From an uncultured Eubacterium sp. (GTDB lineage Bacteria > Bacillota > Clostridia > Lachnospirales > Lachnospiraceae), in contig CAJTTQ010000058.1 in assembly GCA_910579145.1 (NCBI GenBank), positions 1-6,227 on the forward strand: a stretch of 6,227 nucleotides of DNA, written 5' to 3'. Below the pieces are notes generated by a model. It saw nothing but the letters and a program-made list of their open reading frames with translations. It did no database searches and was not told the origin of the DNA. Both the position numbers and the translations under genes were made by a program. Below, piece by piece: positions 5,483-6,227 of this stretch. Each line of letters opens with the position of its first letter. Position 1 is the first letter of the stretch.

Positions 5483-5892
5483 ATGGATGCCTTGAGAAAA
5501 AAGAAATTTATGCACTGCCAGACGGAGAACGCGCAGAACTGATCGACGGAAAAATATTTTCGTTTGCGGTGTTTTTAAATCAGGATGATTTAAATTATGT
5601 GGAGCCTGATCTTTCTATTATCTGCGATCGTTCAAAGTTAGATGAAAAGGGATGCCACGGTGCCCCGGACTGGGTGATAGAGGTTGTATCACCCAGCAGC
5701 AAGTCAAGGGATTATATGGAAAAATTGTTCAAATACCACACGGCGGGTGTCCGGAAGTATTGGATCGTTGATCCGGAAAAACAAAGGGTAATGGTTTATT
5801 GGTTTGAACATGATGTCGTCGAGCAATATGATTTTGGAACCGATATTCCGGTGGGAATATATGAGGGATTTCATATAAACTTATTACTCTGA
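5483..5892 (+). pseudogene. Uma2 (DUF820) family endonuclease, internally deleted and frame-disrupted
   Basis: The body (5503-5892) clearly encodes an Uma2/DUF820 protein of the PD-(D/E)xK nuclease fold. It has EIYALPDGERAELIDGKI, then VEPDLSIICD (candidate metal-binding Asp), GAPDWVIEVVSPSSK (candidate Glu), KLFKYHTAGVRKYWIVDPE and YEGFHINL. Two defects are visible. First, after IDGKIF the sequence jumps to SFAVFLNQDD near 5557-5563, omitting about 45 residues usually present between these blocks; full proteins are about 180-195 residues, against about 135 here. Second, the RBS and ATG 5483 read MDALRKKKFM in another frame and stop soon after. A -1 shift at A_AAA_AAG (5497-5503) would restore MDALRKKEIYALPDGER. 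Both defects favour a decayed gene. Recoded expression, or weak initiation at TTG 5479 (137 residues), cannot be excluded. Family assignment is firm; function is doubtful. Confidence 0.75.
5497..5503 (+). other. A_AAA_AAG slippery heptamer at the frame break of the Uma2 gene
   Basis: Read from ATG 5483, the codons are TTG AGA AAA AAG AAA, so the heptamer A AAA AAG is in the exact phase of the dnaX-type -1 slippery site. A -1 slip moves ribosomes into the frame encoding the Uma2 body. The same sequence is also what a one-base loss from a seven-A run would leave. Confidence 0.5.
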
Positions 5893-6227
5893 AACGTCGT
5901 GCGGAACCTCTCATCAAACGGATCCTCCGTAAGAACGGTTTCATCAAACTTACGGATCATTTCTACACATTTTGCGATACTTTCCCTATAGATCCGTTCC
6001 AAGACCGGATTGGTTTTTGAAGCCGTCCGTTTTGGAATGAGATCCATCATATGGCCTTCTAGTTTTTCATAGTAGCCGGACAGGAACATGATGGTCCGGA
6101 TGCACATTCTCCGAACGGATTTCCCCGTGGTGAAAAACCATTTCACGAGCGACATTGATTTCAACGATTTCTTAATTTTTTTCCTGGATACTTCAAACGA
6201 CCGGTAAATGCCGTGGACGGCGTCTAA
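5871..6227 (-). CDS. Unrecognised protein, C-terminal part (5' end outside window)
   Basis: On the minus strand the frame is open from the window edge (6227) to TGA at 5873-5871, giving 118 residues and no start. An internal TTG at 6164 is in frame, but coding-like sequence continues upstream of it, so it is unlikely to be the start. The protein is basic and looks mostly helical, with SRKKIKKSLKSMSLVKWFF near the front, a middle IMFLSGYYEKLEGHMMDLIPKR, and LERIYRESIAKCVEMIRKF followed by an acidic TEDPFDERF near the end. No family is recognised and no catalytic motif stands out. It converges on the Uma2 gene and overlaps its last 22 bases. No terminator separates the two, so its final residues (SNKFI) may be a tail acquired by rearrangement. 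Confidence 0.55.
   Translation of the reverse strand, partial: LDAVHGIYRSFEVSRKKIKKSLKSMSLVKWFFTTGKSVRRMCIRTIMFLSGYYEKLEGHMMDLIPKRTASKTNPVLERIYRESIAKCVEMIRKFDETVLTEDPFDERFRTTFQSNKFI

Overview
The window looks like accessory or strain-variable chromosome from a Gram-positive Clostridia member, most probably Lachnospiraceae. The evidence is the moderate-to-low GC, strong AGGAGG-type ribosome binding sites, extended -10 (TGnTATAAT-type) promoters, and a secreted enzyme with a very lysine-rich Ig-like domain and an ATPEP-type linker, a style common in gut and rumen Lachnospiraceae. No rRNA, tRNA, CRISPR array, transposase or integrase was seen.

Layout: (1) 1-369 is the C-terminal 122 residues of a protein resembling the conserved C-terminal part of stand-alone KilA-N DNA-binding proteins. 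(2) 433-2589 is a cluster of three same-strand GNAT acetyltransferase genes. The first has an N-terminal membrane-anchor module fused to the GNAT domain. The second is a RimJ/RimL-type enzyme that probably starts at TTG 1093. The third has about 105 residues of an unrecognised domain before its GNAT domain. Both composite genes keep a Shine-Dalgarno-like sequence at the internal junction, which suggests fusion of formerly separate genes. The 135-base gap between the second and third genes appears to hold a frameshifted coding relic. (3) 2630-4925 is a self-contained unit: extended -10 promoter, RBS, a 710-residue secreted protein (signal peptide, Lys-rich Big_2-like domain, Pro/Thr linker, two tandem CE1/esterase-D-like alpha/beta-hydrolase domains) and a strong intrinsic terminator. 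The first esterase domain has lost its nucleophile serine (Gly297), whereas the second keeps a full triad. (4) 4946-5892 has a palindrome abutting a promoter, a small XRE-family regulator with a C-terminal zinc-ribbon domain, and then an Uma2 (DUF820) endonuclease-family gene. The Uma2 gene lacks about 45 internal residues, and its RBS/ATG are out of frame with its body at a perfect A_AAA_AAG slippery heptamer. (5) 5871-6227 on the minus strand is the 3' part of an unrecognised gene that overlaps the end of the Uma2 gene tail to tail.

The parts do not form one obvious pathway. The secreted esterase fits plant-polysaccharide (ester-linked xylan) degradation. The GNAT cluster, the KilA-N-like protein and the Uma2 relic look like accessory genes undergoing fusion and decay. 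The observations most worth following are the slippery site in the Uma2 gene, the dead/live esterase pair, and the repeated pattern of small module plus GNAT fusion.
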